NCBI GenBank assembly: GCA_000151295.1
Contig: GG745329.1
Coordinates: 2,085,880 to 2,149,879 of the forward strand
Direction: 5' to 3'
Length of the DNA stretch: 64,000 bases
Source: Allomyces macrogynus ATCC 38327
Lineage: Eukaryota > Blastocladiomycota > Blastocladiomycetes > Blastocladiales > Blastocladiaceae
A model generated the notes under the pieces. The model was not told the DNA's origin. It ran no database searches and saw only the letters and a program-made list of their open reading frames with translations. Positions 1 to 10,318 of the stretch are shown here, piece by piece (positions within the stretch are counted from its first letter, which is position 1; every line of letters begins with the position of its first letter). Made by a program: the position numbers and the translations under genes.

Positions 1-585
1 TCGGGCACGGGCACGCCGCTCACGGCGCCCGCGGCGGTCGGCCCGGACCTGGCGGCCGCGCCGCTTGGCACGCCCAAGTTTCACCGTCGGCGACTGTCGC
101 CGCCGATGCTCGCCCCGCCGTCCCCGTCCCCGACGCCCGCGACCCCCGCCAACGGCGGCACCGGCGCGCGCCGGTCGTGGTTCGCGTCGCTGTTCCACTT
201 CCGCCCGGAATCCGTGGTCGCGATCGCGCCGTACGGCTCGGCCGAAACCATGGCGCACGTGCGGCACGCGCTGGATGCGCTGGATGTGCGCATGCAGGAC
301 GGCCGTCGCGGCGGGATCAAGTGCAAGGCCGTGGTCCCCGCAAACCCGGAGTCGGCGCCTGGTGGGCCGACGCGCGATATCAAGTTCCGCATTGATGTGC
401 GCGACGTGCCCGGCGCGACGGTGCAGGCGGAATTGACGTTTGCGTTGCAGAATGGGCCGTTGGCGGGGATGGACTGGATCGTGCATAAGTTGGTCGCGAA
501 GCACGTGTGTTTTGCGCCCGCGGCGGCGGCGGGGACGGCGGCCGTGCCGGCGGGTGCGACGGGGACGACGACGCCGACACCGTGA
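1..585 (+). CDS. C-terminal fragment of a probable Ser/Thr protein kinase (KA1-like domain)
   Basis: The reading frame is open from the window edge to TGA at 583-585, so only about the last 194 residues are seen. A low-complexity Thr/Pro/Ala linker with an arginine-rich patch (RRRLS, about residues 29-33) precedes a segment starting WFASLFHF. That aromatic opening followed by roughly 100 residues of alternating strand-like sequence (DIKFRIDV, ATVQAELTF, DWIVHKLVAKHVC) resembles the kinase-associated KA1 fold that ends SNF1/AMPK- and NIM1-related kinases, where it binds acidic lipids or the kinase domain. The catalytic domain lies outside the window. The tail after the domain is Ala/Gly/Thr-rich. 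The assignment rests on this short domain only; any KA1-bearing protein would fit. Confidence 0.5.
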   Translation, partial: SGTGTPLTAPAAVGPDLAAAPLGTPKFHRRRLSPPMLAPPSPSPTPATPANGGTGARRSWFASLFHFRPESVVAIAPYGSAETMAHVRHALDALDVRMQDGRRGGIKCKAVVPANPESAPGGPTRDIKFRIDVRDVPGATVQAELTFALQNGPLAGMDWIVHKLVAKHVCFAPAAAAGTAAVPAGATGTTTPTP

Positions 586-1020
586 TGAGGGAGAGTGGGT
601 GGACTGCATGAGTGAGGACTTGTCGAGTGAGGACTGGTGGGTGGGTCGGTGCTGCTGCAGAGAATGGATGGATCGAGGCGCGTTTACCCCTGGCGATCAA
701 CTAGTTGCGAGAGATGCACATTCAAGGACAGACACGACGCGGGTGGGGGAAAGAGACCGGTATATTTTTTTTCCGGGGATGCAAGGACACGACAGGCAAA
801 CAGGAGGGAAAAGGGGTAGCAAAAGGTGACAGGGACACGGACACGGACACGGCAAAAAGGAACGGAACGAGGCTACGGTAAGTGGAGGAAGGGACACGGC
901 AGAACACAACAGCAGAGGACCATCCGGCGATGGTTTCAACAAACGCAAACATAAACGCGAGCGAAGAGCAATCAATGCAAGAAAGAGCGCGGGTGGAATC
1001 GGGCGGCAAACCGACACCAA
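586..1020. other. Convergent intergenic region
   Basis: This lies between the plus-strand kinase fragment and the minus-strand membrane-protein gene, so it carries two 3' ends. It contains a short hexanucleotide run (ACACGG, about 3 units, near 834-852) and purine-rich sequence. No convincing gene was seen on either strand. Confidence 0.5.
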
Positions 1021-3291
1021 CTAACCTTGGCGCGCGACCGACATCGACCGCGACCGCATCGACGTCGACCGGCGCAGCGACGGCGTGCGCGCGCCCGTCG
1101 AGGCCCCACTGTCCGCGCGCGCGCGCATCGACGACGCCGAATCCCCCTGCAAGATGCGCATCAGGACGAGATCCGAGTCGTCCTTGCCGCCATCCGTATC
1201 GAGGTGCAGTGGGCGCATGCTGGAGATACTTCCCGATGTGCGCGGCCGCGTGAGTGCGGGCGCCGCCGCCTCACCGCCAGTCGACGGCCGCGGCGCCGTG
1301 GCCGGACGCGTCGTCGCGGGCGCAACGAGCGACATGGCCAGTGAGTCGTGGTCGGTCGTCGACCGCTGTGCGACGGCTGCGTGGTTACTGAGTGCCGCGA
1401 GAGTGCTCGCCGTCAGCGGCATCACCGACGGGGTCGTGAGCGGTGCCGGTGCGTCGAGTTTCGGCTTACTGATATCGGCGGCACTCGACGTGGCCGCTTG
1501 CGAGTTGGCGACGGCCGCGCGCAGCAGCGGGCGCGGCGAGGGCATGTAGAGCGGCATCGCAAACACCGAACCCGGACCAAGCAGATCCTCGCTACTTTGC
1601 GCTGACGCCGTCGCCACTGTGGGTTTCGCGAGCTTGGCCACCGGTTTCGCCGTCGCCTTCGCCGTCGCCGGGGCCGGCTTGGGCGGACTCGCTGCCGGAA
1701 TCGAAGTCGACGACGGCACCGGCACGCTCCCGAGGCCGAGCGACCCGAACGGATCATCGTCATTCGACGGAATGAACAGGAAACTGTTGAACGCGTCGGC
1801 CAAGTCGCCCAGGTCCGGCAGGTCGAGTTTCGGTGCAGCCGATGGCAGCAGGTGCATCGACGCGGCCGAGCCCACCGAGTCGATACTGCCGAGCCGCGCA
1901 CGCGACGACGTGGCGACGGTGGGTTGCACGGCGCTCACGCTCGTGCGCGACACGGACGCGCGCGACATGCTGTTGGAGCGCACGACGGCTGGGGGCGCCG
2001 GGATCGGCGAGGCGTCGCGCGCCGGAGCAGGGGCCGGGGTCGCTGTGGCGGGAACAGCGGCGGGAGCAGGCGCGGAGGAGGAGGAGGAAGGGGCGAGAGT
2101 GGGGGCAGCAGCCGGGGTAGAGGTTGGGGCAGGAGGATCAGCGACGGCAAGAGCAAGGACGGGCGTGGGCCCGCTCTGGAGCGATCCAGCATGTTTGGCG
2201 GTATGAAGCGGACCAAGACTGCGGGGCCGGAACGAGAACGACTCACGCGACGGCGGCTTGTGGAGTGCCGGCGCTGCGGTCGGCGGTGCCTTACTCGGTG
2301 CGGGCGCCACGACTGGCGTCGGGACGGAGACTGGTGCGGGTGCAGCGAGCACGGGTGGATCAGGTCGCTTGAGCGGCGCAACGGCGGGCGCCTTGGGCAG
2401 CAGAACGCGCTCTTCCTCGGACTTTTGCGTCGGCTCGACAGGCGACGTGCTGCGGTCAGCCTGCTTGGTCAGATCAGCGTCAATGCTCTCGGCAACGAGC
2501 GTGGCGGGCGAGAGTACGTCGTCGGTCTCGACCACGCGCACGGGCGCGGCCGTGGCCACGGCGGGCACGGTCGGGTGAATGACCTTGGGCATCAAGGGCG
2601 GCGCGAGATTGGGGTGCTTGACATTGTCATTGTGAGGGTCGTGTGTCAGATCAGCTGGCGGCGTGAACGGCGGCGTATCCGAGTCGGGCGTGACGCCGTC
2701 GTCTGACGACGACGACGAGGATGACGAGGAAGTGGAGGGCACGCGCGCCAAGGGCGGCTTGGCACCGGACTGGTCGAGTGGACGGGTGGCGCCGTGGTCT
2801 GCGGGGGGCACGGTGGCGTGCAGCAGCTCACCAGCGGCCGTCGTGGTCGTGGTCGGGTTGACTATGGTCGGGTTGGTGGTCGTGGTTGTGGTCGGGTTGA
2901 TCGTTGCTGTGGCCGTCTTGGATCCCAGCGTGAACGCGAGGGGCGGCGTTGAGTCCATCTCGCCGAGGTCGCCACTGCCGGGCGATGTCCGCACACCGGC
3001 ATTGCCCGCGCCGGCACCCGTGGAGCGAGCAGCAGCCATGGTGGCCGCGACGGGCTGGCGCACGGCCAAGTCGGGCATGGCGAGCGGAGCCGGCGCGCGT
3101 ACCGGCGCGCGCTTACGCTTGAAGAGGCAGAGGCCGACGCCGAGCAGGACGACGGCAGCCGCGGCCGCGAGGCCGAGGGCGAGCGGGAGCACGGGCGCGG
3201 CCGCGGACGTAGGTGCGCTGGCGGAGATCATGATGGAGGGCGAGGAAGTCGCAGCGTCGGCGATGCCCGACGGGTGCGGGAACGGCGCCAT
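1021..3291 (-). CDS. Single-pass membrane protein with long low-complexity tail
   Basis: A single open frame of 756 codons. The ATG at 3291-3289 is the first in-frame ATG; the frame stays open about 260 nt further upstream but has no ATG there. After about 33 Ser/Thr/Ala-rich residues comes one hydrophobic helix (VLPLALGLAAAAAVVLLGVGL) followed at once by a KRKR stop-transfer cluster, the pattern of a type I/III single-span protein. The remaining roughly 690 residues are Pro/Ala/Ser/Thr-rich, with poly-Thr and poly-Ser runs and a Ser/Arg-rich C-terminus. A short acidic-hydrophobic island (LDLPDLGDLADAFNSFLF) is the only ordered-looking part. No enzyme or receptor domain is recognised. The arrangement recalls fungal wall-stress sensors and signalling mucins with a short ectodomain, but no cysteine-rich WSC module is present, so function is unassigned. 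Confidence 0.6.
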   Translation of the reverse strand: MAPFPHPSGIADAATSSPSIMISASAPTSAAAPVLPLALGLAAAAAVVLLGVGLCLFKRKRAPVRAPAPLAMPDLAVRQPVAATMAAARSTGAGAGNAGVRTSPGSGDLGEMDSTPPLAFTLGSKTATATINPTTTTTTNPTIVNPTTTTTAAGELLHATVPPADHGATRPLDQSGAKPPLARVPSTSSSSSSSSSDDGVTPDSDTPPFTPPADLTHDPHNDNVKHPNLAPPLMPKVIHPTVPAVATAAPVRVVETDDVLSPATLVAESIDADLTKQADRSTSPVEPTQKSEEERVLLPKAPAVAPLKRPDPPVLAAPAPVSVPTPVVAPAPSKAPPTAAPALHKPPSRESFSFRPRSLGPLHTAKHAGSLQSGPTPVLALAVADPPAPTSTPAAAPTLAPSSSSSAPAPAAVPATATPAPAPARDASPIPAPPAVVRSNSMSRASVSRTSVSAVQPTVATSSRARLGSIDSVGSAASMHLLPSAAPKLDLPDLGDLADAFNSFLFIPSNDDDPFGSLGLGSVPVPSSTSIPAASPPKPAPATAKATAKPVAKLAKPTVATASAQSSEDLLGPGSVFAMPLYMPSPRPLLRAAVANSQAATSSAADISKPKLDAPAPLTTPSVMPLTASTLAALSNHAAVAQRSTTDHDSLAMSLVAPATTRPATAPRPSTGGEAAAPALTRPRTSGSISSMRPLHLDTDGGKDDSDLVLMRILQGDSASSMRARADSGASTGARTPSLRRSTSMRSRSMSVARQG

Positions 3292-4136
3292 GGCGACGTC
3301 GAGTTGCGGGGGAGAAGGTGCAGCGTGCGCGCGCCAGGTGCGCACGTCACGGTCGGTCACTGGTGGAGCAAGAAGAGCGAGCGAGCGAACGTTGGGCGCG
3401 ACAGAGTTGGCGTGGGCCCGACGTGGAGGTTGGTCAGTTGCGCAAAAGGGGGCGTCGGCAGGGCACGCAGGAGAACACAGTGATCCGACGCGAGTGACCG
3501 GCTGTGCCAGCAATCGGCGGTGCGCTCGAGCTTGTGTCTGTGGAGGCAACGGCGGCGGTTCGAATGCAACAAGTTGCGCGGCAGGTCCACAATCGTGGTC
3601 GCGCAGCTCGTGGTGATGAAGTCGGGAGTCGGCCGTTCGGCGCGACGGCGACGGTGGAGCGACGGTGAGCCCACGGTGAGCGCCCGCGGTGAGCCGGCCA
3701 GCAGCGGGGCGACAGTGGAGACAGTCGGCCAGGCTATCACGTGCCTGGCGCCGCTGCGGATCTGGGCTTTGCTCTCATCGTGGCGTATTTGACGGAAGAT
3801 GCATCAGATGCCGTCATCATCTGCCTTTCGCCTAGTGTCACACGTCTCGCACGCGGCAGCGACCGCTGAGCTGGCGGGCAACCACCGCTCGCTGTCGAAC
3901 GGCGAGCCGTTTGACTTTGCCAACGACGACGGCGACAGCCTCCACGCTCCAACGACGATCCCTCTCAGTCGACGCTCCGACTCTCCGACTGAACCTCGTA
4001 TCGCTCGCACGCGCTCGCCGACGCCGCTGCCGCCGCCGTCGTCCCTTGCTGCAACACCGACGGCGCGCGCCTCCCGTCCACGCCCATCCCTGCTTCCACC
4101 TGTTGCAACACTTCCACGACACGACACCGCATCAAG
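3292..4136. promoter_or_regulatory. Divergent intergenic region shared by the membrane-protein and ARF genes
   Basis: About 845 bp separate two divergently transcribed genes, so both promoters should lie here. No clear TATA box is seen. Part of the left side may be 5' UTR of the minus-strand gene, because its frame remains open. A tRNA B-box-like string near 3553 was examined and not accepted. Confidence 0.4.
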
Positions 4137-5101
4137 ATGGGCGCCAGCTTCTCCAAGCTCCTCAACAAAATCTTTGGCAACAAGGAGATGCGCATCTTGA
4201 TGCTCGGCCTCGACAATGCCGGCAAGACCAGTCCGTGCCGCCCCTGCTCGCTTCCACACTTGCTACATCGAAATGGAAATTTGACCATCACCACCACCAC
4301 CACCACCACCACCACCAACCGCACGGCATGAACGATTGCGTATCCGTCAACGGTCATCGACGTAGCCATTCTTTACAAGCTCAAGCTCGACCAGCACGTC
4401 CAGACCATTCCGACCGTTGGGTTCAACGTTGAGTCGGTCACTTACAAGAACGTCAAGTTCAACGTTTGGGTACGCTCATACCATGCCGTCGCCATATTTG
4501 TTGACCATGTCGTCCCTGATCGTCTCGCTTTCTCCTCATGCAGGATGTCGGAGGCCAGGACAAGATCCGGTACGCGAGAGACGCCTCCACTCCCGCACTG
4601 CCTGCCTGGCTGCTCCTCACCCGTCTGTCCACGCAGCCCGCTCTGGCGCCACTACTACGCCGGCACGCAAGGGCTCATCTTCGTGATCGACACAGCCGAC
4701 CCAGACCGGATTGAAGAGGCCGCGTCCGAGCTGCACCGTATCCTCGCCGACCCGGAAATGAAGAATGCGCTGCTCTTGATCTTTGCCAACAAGCAGGACA
4801 TGGACAACGGTACGTCACATTTCGTAGCTCGTCGAGCATGTGGTGCCGGGACTGATTGGTTTCTCCCGGGCGTAGCCATGTCCCCTGCCGAAGTCACGGA
4901 ATTGCTCGGCCTGCAGCGGCTCAAGGACCGCATGTGGTACGTCTTTGCGCCGATTGGCGCCGTTCGCCACTGTCACGCGCGCGCACCAACTGACTTGACC
5001 CCCTGATCCGTAGGTACGTGCACCCATCGTGCGCGACCACGGGCGAGGGTCTGCTCGAAGGGCTCAACTGGCTCAGCACCAACATGCCCAACGGCAGCTG
5101 A
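4137..5101 (+). CDS. ARF6: ARF-family small GTPase, ARF6 type
   Basis: Six exons: 4137-4230, 4366-4469, 4544-4569, 4637-4809, 4876-4936, 5014-5101. They splice in frame to 181 residues, the usual ARF length. Gly2 is available for N-myristoylation. The P-loop GLDNAGKT (residues 24-31), the switch I threonine in [10 protein letters not shown], the switch II motif [14 protein letters not shown] for guanine recognition and SCATTGEGL are all intact. [14 protein letters not shown], the KLKLDQ stretch and the [12 protein letters not shown]-terminal region favour ARF6 over ARF1. Family knowledge places this GTPase at the plasma membrane and endosomes, recruiting effectors for endocytic recycling and cortical actin. 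Introns are 66-135 nt, and the first contains a CAC-trinucleotide run. It reads away from the membrane-protein gene. Confidence 0.93.
4284..4318 (+). repeat. CAC/CCA trinucleotide microsatellite inside an intron
   Basis: An imperfect run of about eleven CAC units lies in the first ARF6 intron (4231-4365) and makes it the longest of that gene. It is intronic, so it is not translated although it would read as polyhistidine or polythreonine. Confidence 0.8.
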
Positions 5102-5503
5102 GCGTCGCACGCTGAGCGTCGCACGCACGCTCTTTTGTTCCCCGGCTCGTTTGATCTCTGGTTCCGTCCCTTTCTTGATTTCTTGTTCCCGTTTTGTCCG
5201 TCGGTTCCACTCGCTCGGCGCCTCTCGATTATCGTGTCGTTCCCGTTAGTTCGTAACTTTCGCTGGTCCCTGTATTATGATTCCCAGCTCCCCTCCGCTG
5301 CCGCGCAACTTGTGTCCTCGTGCGGCGCCTTTAGAAATCGAATACGCGTCGTTGATGATGATTGTTGCTGGCTTGTCGTGAGTGAGCCGCCAAGTGCCAG
5401 GACAAGCATGTGCGATGGTTGAAGCCCAGTTGATTCATTTTGATCAGAAACCACGCCCACGCCTTTCCCTCCCTCCTCCCCCACAAACTCGCAGTCCCAT
5501 GCA
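5102..5503. other. Convergent intergenic region
   Basis: This holds the 3' ends of the ARF6-type and acyltransferase genes. It is pyrimidine-rich on the plus strand around 5150-5260. No gene or terminator-like hairpin stands out. Confidence 0.5.
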
Positions 5504-7980
5504 TCATACCGCGGCCTCGCGCGGCTCCGGCACGTCCGCAACTGCTGCCGCCGGCACTCCATTCGCCACCACCGCGACGGGCGCCGGCGGAGACGATGGC
5601 GACGGTGCCGCGACCACAGCAGCCGCAGACTTCATCACATCCGCGGCCTTGACAACGACTAACCCATCGTCGTCGTCGCTGCTCTCTTCACCCGTATCCT
5701 TCACCGGTACCCGTCTCGCCGGGCTCGGCGAACTCGGCGCCGGCATCCTCGGCGACCCCGCCCCCGTCGGAGACCTTGGCGACGCGACCCCCGTCGAGGT
5801 CGGCGACGCCGCGTGCGAATGTGGCGCGGAAACGAAGAACGGGGTCAGGTCCAGCTGGTCCGTTTCAGCGGACGGCGAGGTGGATGCGGATGAGGTCGCG
5901 GCCATGACGAGGTTCGCGGCGCGCGCGACGACGGCGGAAGTCGCGAGCTGTAATCCTGATCGCGACGAGGACACGGCGGCGGCGGCGGCGCCTGCGGGTT
6001 GCACGAGCCACGAGGTCACCCAGGAGGAGACGCGTTGCAGGCCCGCGGCGGATTGCTGCGCGGCGGGGATTTCGGTGTCCTGGACGGTGGAGCGGATGGA
6101 GGGGTGAGCGGGCGGAGAAAGTGGGTGGAGAGGATTGGGGGCGGACAGTACCTTGAGGAAAAAGGTCTTGAAGTCTGGGAACAGTGTCGGTCCTGTGCAA
6201 AGCGAGTATTGACGATGATGAACACCACGCCGAATCACCCTCCCCACTCCCAATAACCAGACGTACCCAAGTCATTGACGACATCGTTCAAGTCGCGTTC
6301 GAGCTGCCGACGCACCTGGCGCAAGTTATGCGACGACGTCCACCGCGTGGGCAACACCGAATACAGCAACGGCGCGAGCGACTTGTAGATGTCCGCGCCC
6401 GTTTCGCCCCACGAGACGGCGACGAGCGACAAGTACGGCAGCGCCGTGAGTTCAAACAGCGGCACAAACCACGTCCAAGGCGCGGGCCACTGCACGACAA
6501 ACCGCACCACGACCCACGTGAGCAGCGTGTACAGGATATGCACGAGCGGGACCAGACCGAGCGCGACGAGCAACTTCCACGTGGCCAGCACGTCGCGACC
6601 CTCAATCTTGACCGTCGACGCCGCCAGTGCCTCCTTGGCCTTGCGCTTGGAAATGCGGCTCGCGGCCACGGCAATTGGCGCGTTTAGGATCGTGCCGGGC
6701 AGCGCGACGAGGCCCATGAGCGTGAGCAGTGCGAGCCGGTACATGAGCAGGCCGAGCGCGCGCATCCCGCCAATCGCGGTGCGCTCCACCTGGTGGTCCT
6801 GCAGGCCGTGGTACCGCAGCAGCTGGTTGTAGTAGAGCACTTTTTGCTCGAGGTCCTTGACACGTGGATCCGACTTGTAGTGCAAGTACCCGCGCATCAG
6901 TCGTCGCGTGAGCTCGAGTTTCTGCACGAGTGTGAGCTTGCGGTTCAGCGGGCGGTAGAGCCGGCGCACGGCCTGGATCACCTGCAGCGTCGCGTAATCC
7001 GGCGCGGTGACCGTCACGTTGGCGACCGCCGCCTGCACCAAGTCCAGCACGTTCTTGCACGCCGCGCGCTTATCCGCGCCACCCGCGCGGTACATCTCCA
7101 CCCATTCGCGCGGCACTGAGATCGGTGCGCCGTACTCGACGACCGCGCGTGACCGGAACCGGTGCGCGTGGAAGTAGCTCAGGCCGACGGGCACGAGCTT
7201 GACGTCCAAGTCCGCGTACTTTTCCATGGCGCCGAGCGCCATGATCGCGGCACCCGCCTTGAACGGCAGCAGCTCCGACCGGTCGTGCGACCCGCCCTCT
7301 GGGAAAATCCCAATACATTCGCCCGTGTGCAGACGATCGTAAACGGCCTCGTACATTTGCGCATAGTCAACTTTGGGCGCAACACGCGCGGCAAGGCCCG
7401 TCGGCAGCAACAGCGCGGTCACGACGTCCGTGTCGGTCACGGCGCGTCGTAACCGCAATCGCGTGGCACCCTCGACCGCGGCAATCTCGAGCGTCACGTC
7501 GGTCCCCGGTCCGGACGCGCCCGCGGCGGGCGGGATCACGAGCAGGAGCGAGTGCCCGGGAGCGATTTTCCCGAGTTTCGCCCAGTGTTCGAAATCGACG
7601 TCCGCACCCGTGGAGCCAGGCACGGCCTCGAGCAAGTCGGGCGCGTTGGCCGGGTCGGGCAACCAGATCCTCGCGGGCAATTTGACGGCAATGTCGATGG
7701 CGCGCGTGACGCCGATCGCGCCGAGCGCCTTGATGAACGTGCCGACGTAGCGGCGGTCCATGGATTTCTGCGCCGAGAGAAACCCGACGCGGCGGCGCGC
7801 GGTCCGGATGAGCATGAGCGGGTCGACGAATTGGTTGTGGTGTGGGGCCGCGACAAAGATGACGGGCCCAGTCTTGGGGATATGCTGGGATCCGCGCGCG
7901 CGGATTTCGCGGAAGAAGATGCCCACGACGAACGAGAAGAGCGCGGCGAGGACATCGTAGAGGAAGGCGTTCATGGCCAT
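5504..7980 (-). CDS. GPT2: Glycerol-3-phosphate/dihydroxyacetone-phosphate O-acyltransferase (Sct1/Gpt2 family)
   Basis: Three exons on the minus strand (7980-6267, 6192-6152, 6079-5504) give 776 residues, close to yeast Sct1/Gpt2. Reading straight through the first donor (GTACGT at 6266) would end the protein early; splicing restores a long C-terminal tail. The enzyme makes the first acylation of glycerolipid synthesis in the ER. The acyltransferase core is visible: the HX4D motif in HHNQFVD (about residues 47-53) and FPEGGSHDR (226-233). An N-terminal hydrophobic helix (residues 7-23) and several C-terminal spans after about residue 410 fit a polytopic ER protein. The tail is Ser/Ala/Pro-rich with an acidic EESSDDDDG patch, a plausible phosphoregulatory segment. 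ATG at 7980 is chosen; a second ATG two codons later is equally possible. Confidence 0.9.
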
Positions 7981-9097
7981 GGTGACGGGATGGTATCAGG
8001 GTGGTTGGTGGGCAGGGGGGTCTTCTTGGTTGACAGCAACCTTGAGCAGCACTGCTGGCCGCACTCGCACGCAGCAACTCGGTACTCGATGACAAAGTGC
8101 GTGCACGCGTCCGTGTCCAATCCAAAGCAACGGCGACGGGAGACGGAGCGGGGAACGGGACGCGCACGGAGACGAGCGTGTCGACGCAAGCGCTTGCGGT
8201 GCGCGTCCGAGCTTTATACGAGCAGCTCACGTCGACGTAACGCGCGCGCACAGCACACGGTAACGGCACGGCACGGTACGGCACGAGACGCGCCACTGAT
8301 CCGGCCACTTGCAGCGATATTGACGTTGTGTGCACGGTCCCGAGTCCCCGACTGATTTGTTGGGCCGGTTGGGGTGCGGTGTGCAGCACGATTCGTGTCC
8401 GTTCGCGCTGGCTCCTTGGATGCACGGTGCGGGACGTGGGTCGCGCACACGCGCGGGCGGGACGGGTCGCGCGCGCTCGTCGTCAGCGCGTGAGTGTTGC
8501 CCAACGGCAGCAGGAGCAGCAGGACGGGTCAGGAGAGAGGACGAAAGCGGGGAAGGTATGGAGAAGCAGGCCGGCTTGTTCTGATCGGCCAGGCTTGCGA
8601 GAAGAGTGCGAGGACGCGCCATACGCACGCCACGTGCACCATTTGTCGGCATTTGCGCGACCTTCGCCCCGCTGCACGACCGTCTCGCACCGTCTCGCGC
8701 ACCCTGGCCGGCGTGTCGCGCGCTCCTGGCAACGGCACACGTGCAGTCCCCAGCACAAGGAGGCGAAGGCGGAGTTTCCTGCCTCCACAGCCAGCCAGCC
8801 TGGCAAGCGAATGCTCTTTGTCGCTACGGCAACGCCAACACCACGCACTTCAAGTTGCTGTCTTTGTTGACCACGCGAGTCTTACAGCTTCCGCGTCTCC
8901 TTGTGGCGCGCCAAGTTTTAACCTCGGCGAAGATCTCTGTCTTGTTGCTGGCTTTATGCGCTCCTGGATCATATTCGACTCCATAACGTGCGTCGCGCAG
9001 CAAGCAGTCTACAAAATGTATTTCATAATGACAATATCAAAAGGGGCAGGTATCGCGCACTCGACTCGACTCGGGCGCGCTCGCTGGAAATCTTGAT
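7981..9097. other. 1.1-kb intergenic region upstream of the acyltransferase gene
   Basis: This holds the 5' flank of the acyltransferase gene and the 3' flank of the next minus-strand gene. A TATAAA string on the minus strand (plus 8213-8218) lies about 230 bp upstream of the acyltransferase ATG and could be its TATA element. Short CGGCACGG-type repeats occur near 8262-8285. No convincing coding region was seen. Confidence 0.4.
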
Positions 9098-9784
9098 TTA
9101 CGCGGACAATGCCGGCACTATCCTCGCGGCGGGCATCGGCACCGAGTCGGCTCCAGAACCCACTTGCGCCAACGTCGTGCGCGCTGCAGAAGGTGGCACC
9201 TCGTCGTCGGGAATGTCGAGCGGCACGAGCACGGCGGGGCTCGGTGGCCCTTGGTCATGGAATCCAGCTCTCGGACCCGGAAGCGCGGCTGGTAACGGCA
9301 CCGTGGGTCCCGGCAGGGGCGTTAGCGGCGCGGCCGCGTCCATCTCCACCGGCGAACTTGTCCTTGGCAATGGCGTCGGCTCCCCCTCTGCTGGTACCAC
9401 CACGGGCTCCCCCACCTCCAATCGCACCGTGCCATCGGGCCCCGCCCACGGCGTGTACGGCGGCAATCCCGGCGCGCTCGCATCAAGCGCGTCTTGTCCG
9501 GACCGCCACTTCTCAACGTCGAGCACGACATACCCGCGTGTGCGTAATTGCCGCGCGATCGTGGCGGGCGGCGGTGGAGCCGACAGCGCCGGTGGAGAAG
9601 GCGGTGGCGGCGCGCTGCCCGTCCATCCGGGCGGTAGGTACCAGATGGACCGTGATGGGGCCTCAGCGAGATCCTTGGCGCGCAGTCGCCGCCGGCCGCG
9701 GCGGCGTGCGATGCATTGTACGATCAGCCCGGCCACAAGCGAGACGAGGATCGCGAGGACCGAGATGTCGAGCAGCGTGACCAT
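9098..9784 (-). CDS. Small single-pass membrane protein, unidentified
   Basis: A 228-codon frame starts at the ATG at 9784-9782. A hydrophobic helix sits at the very N-terminus (about residues 3-24, DISVLAILVSLVAGLIVQCI) and is followed by a dense basic cluster (RRRGRRRLRAK). This predicts a signal-anchor or type III protein with a cytosolic tail. The tail is Pro-rich and contains one ordered-looking stretch (TIARQLRTRGYVVLDVEKW). No known domain is recognised. The frame is open about 20 codons upstream of the chosen ATG; the helix position favours the downstream start. Confidence 0.5.
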   Translation of the reverse strand: MVTLLDISVLAILVSLVAGLIVQCIARRRGRRRLRAKDLAEAPSRSIWYLPPGWTGSAPPPPSPPALSAPPPPATIARQLRTRGYVVLDVEKWRSGQDALDASAPGLPPYTPWAGPDGTVRLEVGEPVVVPAEGEPTPLPRTSSPVEMDAAAPLTPLPGPTVPLPAALPGPRAGFHDQGPPSPAVLVPLDIPDDEVPPSAARTTLAQVGSGADSVPMPAARIVPALSA

Positions 9785-10318
9785 TTGGCGTGCGGACGTG
9801 GAGTGCTTGTGAGGGTTGGGTCGGGCTGCCGCTGTTGGATGCAAGGGACTTGGTGGCGCCGGGCCTGTCGCTGAACAACGTAGCTGCGGGTGTCGAGTGT
9901 TGTCGTCGGATCCGTGCTATTGTCGATGGTGCTGGTCACGGACTGCTTGCGGCGTTGGGCGGATGCTGCTGCAGGTGGCGACGGCGTCGGCGTCGTGCCG
10001 AGAGAGTCGGCCGCGTGTTCATTGGTGCGATTGTGGAGGCCAAGACAAGACAAGACAAGACAAGACAAGACAAGACGGTGGACGTGGACGCCGACGCAAG
10101 GGACCTGCAGTCCACGTCATTCCTCATGAACGGTCCGCTTCGGCCCGCCCACAACGCCCACCACGCCAATACAACGACCACAACGCAGCGGGGATCACAT
10201 CCTTATCGCTCATGACAGCCATGGCCGTCATGACGCGAGGCCGAGGGAGGGGATAGAGAAGATACACATTTACTAAATGGACGCCCACTGTTGGCACGAC
10301 GAAGCGGCACGACCCAAT
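9785..10318. other. Intergenic region with pentanucleotide repeat
   Basis: This holds the 5' flank of the small membrane-protein gene and the 3' flank of the EF-Ts gene. The only structure seen is the CAAGA repeat listed separately. Confidence 0.5.
10042..10076 (+). repeat. CAAGA pentanucleotide tandem repeat
   Basis: About seven perfect units of CAAGA (equivalently AAGAC). It is noncoding and a probable length-variable microsatellite. Confidence 0.9.

Noticed and set aside
3545..3570. tRNA B-box-like string (GGTTCGAATGC)
   Set aside because: It lacks the final CC of the consensus, and no A box or acceptor-stem pairing was found at the right distance.
5504..6253. Separate small Ser/Ala-rich gene downstream of the acyltransferase
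   Set aside because: Two short introns connect it in phase to the acyltransferase, giving the family's normal length; it is the C-terminal tail.
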